Assembly: GCA_024734555.1 (NCBI GenBank)
Contig: JANPWX010000072.1
Coordinates: forward strand, 3,444,420-3,508,419
Direction: 5' to 3'
From: Trochalopteron elliotii
Lineage: Eukaryota; Chordata; Aves; Passeriformes; Leiothrichidae
Length of the DNA stretch: 64,000 nt
The notes below the pieces were generated by a model that made no database searches, was not told where the DNA came from, and worked only from the letters and a program-made list of their open reading frames with translations. Positions 61,601 through 64,000 of this stretch are shown piece by piece (the first letter of the stretch is position 1; each line of letters begins with the position of its first letter). The position numbers and the translations under genes are program-made.

Positions 61601-62962
61601 ATTAACTTATTTTTTTTTTTTTTAGATTCTCATCATGGTTTTAAGTATTGACATATAGTGACTATTACCTAATTTTTGTTTAAAGTACAAAAATGAGTTT
61701 GGAAATGGTGACTTTTAATCTTGTTATTTTATGAACAAGCAACCCATTTCATTGTTAGAGATGTATTTTGGATACTCTGACAGCAGCTTTAGTCAGGACC
61801 AAATATGCAGCTGAATGTGTTATCATATAGGCCTAATACAGAGCCTGTTAGCACATCCTGAATGCTTTGGCACTTTCCCAGATTTATCAGCTGGAAATCA
61901 TGAGACAAATGAAAATGGGTTTATTACTACTCTGTGATAATTGCATCTTCCTTCCCTCCTTCTTGATTTCCAGCTTCAAAAGAATGTGTTTGATGGTCTG
62001 CACATGAATCTTTTGGGTTATACTTAGTTCTTCTTCAATCACATGCATTGATTATCCTACTTATATCTCTATTTTACTGAAATATCTGCTTGAAAGAGAA
62101 ATGTTTGCTCTGATACAGAGGGGATAAGATAGTAGAGTTGAATTACAGGGACTTGTGGCTTGTATGTTTTGGGCTAATTATGCAGTGGTTTCATGGCAGT
62201 AAACCAGTTGACTCAAGAGGAATAGTGCTGTAAAGCTGATTATCATAAAAACATGGAGTTTAATAAAGAATTTTGGAAGATAAGAAATTATGGAACCAGC
62301 GTAATGTAATCTCTTGTCCTTTGATTTTTATCCTTGCTTTTCAGTGCAAAGTCGGAAGTGGTAAATGTTATGTTTACAGTGAATTTTTGAACAGCTTGAA
62401 CTGACTGGATTTTATTTCCTTATATGTAAGAGCTTGCTCCCTTCTAGACTAAAAGGAGGCAGAAAGCACTGTGTGTGTACTCAGAAGGGTTCCAACCTGT
62501 CCACTGTGTGCATGTGTGGGCGTGTAGGCTTGGTGTGTAAAATGGTTGCATTGCACGGATGTCAGGAGAAGTGAACACAAGGTGAGCCACCTTTGTCTAG
62601 AGTCTGCTGTGATGTTTTAGAAGTTCAAGATGTTGGAGGAGCGGGGGATGCAAGATGACTTATGACTGAGAGATTGAAACTTATGCAAAAAAGTGAAGCC
62701 CTTTAGATTCCTGAAGTATCTGTAATCTGTTCAATATATGAAGCTGGAGAAAAATTAAACAAGGAATGGTTTTATGAGTTCTAGTCTCAATAAAAATAAT
62801 TTAAAAAAAATAGAATGGGAAAGAGGATGCAGGGAAAAAGCTATGAAATAACCAAGATAGTCAAGTTGGAATAATTTGTGTGTGAGTCTAGAATTAGTCT
62901 AGATAATATTGATGCAGTAAGGTCTTTGCACATTCATCACAGATCAGTTTCAATTGTGAATA

Positions 62963-62988
62963 AATGTTAGTTCCCAATGTTAGTTCTC
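62963..62988. repeat. Near-perfect 13-bp tandem duplication
   Basis: AATGTTAGTTCCC is followed by AATGTTAGTTCTC, with one mismatch. Confidence 0.8.
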
Positions 62989-64000
62989 AATCCTTGAGAG
63001 GATTTAGTCTGATGTTAAATTTATGTTGTCCGAGATGAAATTTCTGTGGTCATAATAAATACCAAATCCTTCCTTCTTGTTTTGTTAATGGAAAGAATCA
63101 GACCCCCCTCCCATCCCCCCCATCAACCCCTGAAAAAGAAAATGTACTTTGGTTATTATTTGGGAAGTCAAGACATCAGTGTCAGTGAGCTGCTATATCC
63201 ATATTGCTGGAAATGGAAATGATAGGGTGTGATTTGCTATATGAGGAATAACTGATCTTGTCTTTCCCACAAACTGTATGTGGGCTTTGGAAGTTGCCTT
63301 CTTGCAGGGCTAGTTCTTTCCCTGGTATGACTTGCACCACAGGGTCACAGTTTTCTGGAAACTGGTGTTATGTTGGTGTGGTATTCCAGACTTCAATGTT
63401 TGTTCTGAAGATGGCTGTATTATTTCACAGCTCTTTGTGTTTCTCAAGTCTCCTACTACTGTTAGAAGAACAGGAATTGCTGTTTGTTTTGACTGGCAGG
63501 TAGTTGTATTCAGGCTGATACTGTTGTGTATATTTAATGAGGAATATATTAATGGTTAATAATACTACAGTCAATGCTTTGCATTTTATAAGTGTTAAAT
63601 AAATATTCAGTATTTGGTGCTAAATGTTAAGGGAAAAATAGTGAAGCGTTGTGTTTTAAAAGAACTTCTTAATGAGGAGAAAATTTCTGTGGGTACTCTT
63701 TCGATTGCATGGTGATAATAAATGCTAGACAACATTTACTTATTTTTACCCCCAGTGGCAGTTGCTTTACGCATATTTTTTAAAAAATACCTGCATGTAG
63801 GTAATTAAAAGTGCATTGCACTTGCCCTGAGTTAGCTATTGAATGTTCTTTGTATTAGAAATTATTAGATGCTGATCTAGTTTCATGAAATCAAATACTG
63901 TAGGTATGTAGTTACTTATGGTGAGACAGATTGTTAAAAATAGAAATAAGTTTAGTTTTCATATTACATGCATCTCAGCAAATTTGTGTTTTCTGTAATT

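Larger units (their letters stand above)
57461..64000. other. Intron-like non-coding DNA
   Basis: AT-rich sequence with homopolymers (T22 at 58624-58645, T14 at 61610-61623), a C/A-rich low-complexity patch at 59330-59400 and no recognisable gene. A strong acceptor motif at 60570 is listed under findings. The window ends without any obvious exon. Confidence 0.55.

Noticed and set aside
61601..61640. T14 run followed by AG, as in a splice acceptor.
   Set aside because: The downstream frames close quickly and there is no donor nearby. A bare T run plus AG is too common to count.
1..64000. Search by eye for tRNA, rRNA, known microRNA, snoRNA and CRISPR structures.
   Set aside because: No cloverleaf with A/B boxes, no rRNA core sequence, no microRNA sequence I could recognise and no regularly spaced repeats were found. 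Diverged or unknown small RNAs cannot be excluded.

Overview
The window is vertebrate nuclear DNA and almost certainly comes from a bird, probably a songbird. The interspersed repeats are the evidence. There are several CR1 LINE 3' ends in both orientations, some carrying the (ATTCTGTG)-type tail. There is also a 734-bp solo LTR that I recognise as the passerine TguLTR5 type of ERVL LTR; it has TG...CA ends and a perfect 5-bp target-site duplication. No mammalian Alu, L1 or B elements were seen, and I see no prokaryotic-style gene organisation.

Layout. Positions 1-480 are the edge of a CpG island that looks like a promoter/5'UTR, with two plausible + strand splice donors near 306 and 418. From about 500 to 64000 the DNA is AT-rich, stop-rich and non-coding in character. 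By eye the + strand has more T than A and more G than C. I read this as one very long first intron (or lncRNA/intergenic DNA) downstream of the CpG island, probably transcribed on the + strand. I recognise no protein-coding gene. Nearly all open frames over 60 codons look like chance or are antisense shadows of repeats.

Repeats, in order: an ERV-type LTR (~8557-9168); a CR1 nested inside an older CR1 (9611-10387); CR1 fragments near 21.9, 25.7, 32.1-32.4, 40.6 and 43.3 kb; a 597-bp CR1 (51064-51660); the TguLTR5-like solo LTR (56289-57022); homopolymer runs, including a 32-nt A run at 6550; small tandem duplications; and AT-rich perfect inverted repeats. A GC-rich block at about 48.2-49.2 kb stands out from its surroundings. 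It carries a 326-codon open frame and a short match to an avian ERV-like segment.

The candidates for hidden function are all unproven. They are: an exon-like cluster at 22.69-24.29 kb, with an ATG, good splice sites and three phase-compatible acceptors; a 107-codon frame at 20.6 kb with a signal-peptide-like start and eight cysteines; an exon-like block at 36.1 kb; a degraded minus-strand frame at 10.74-11.34 kb; and several blocks that look like conserved non-coding elements. None has homology I can name. Pseudo-exons are common in long introns, so confidence is low throughout.
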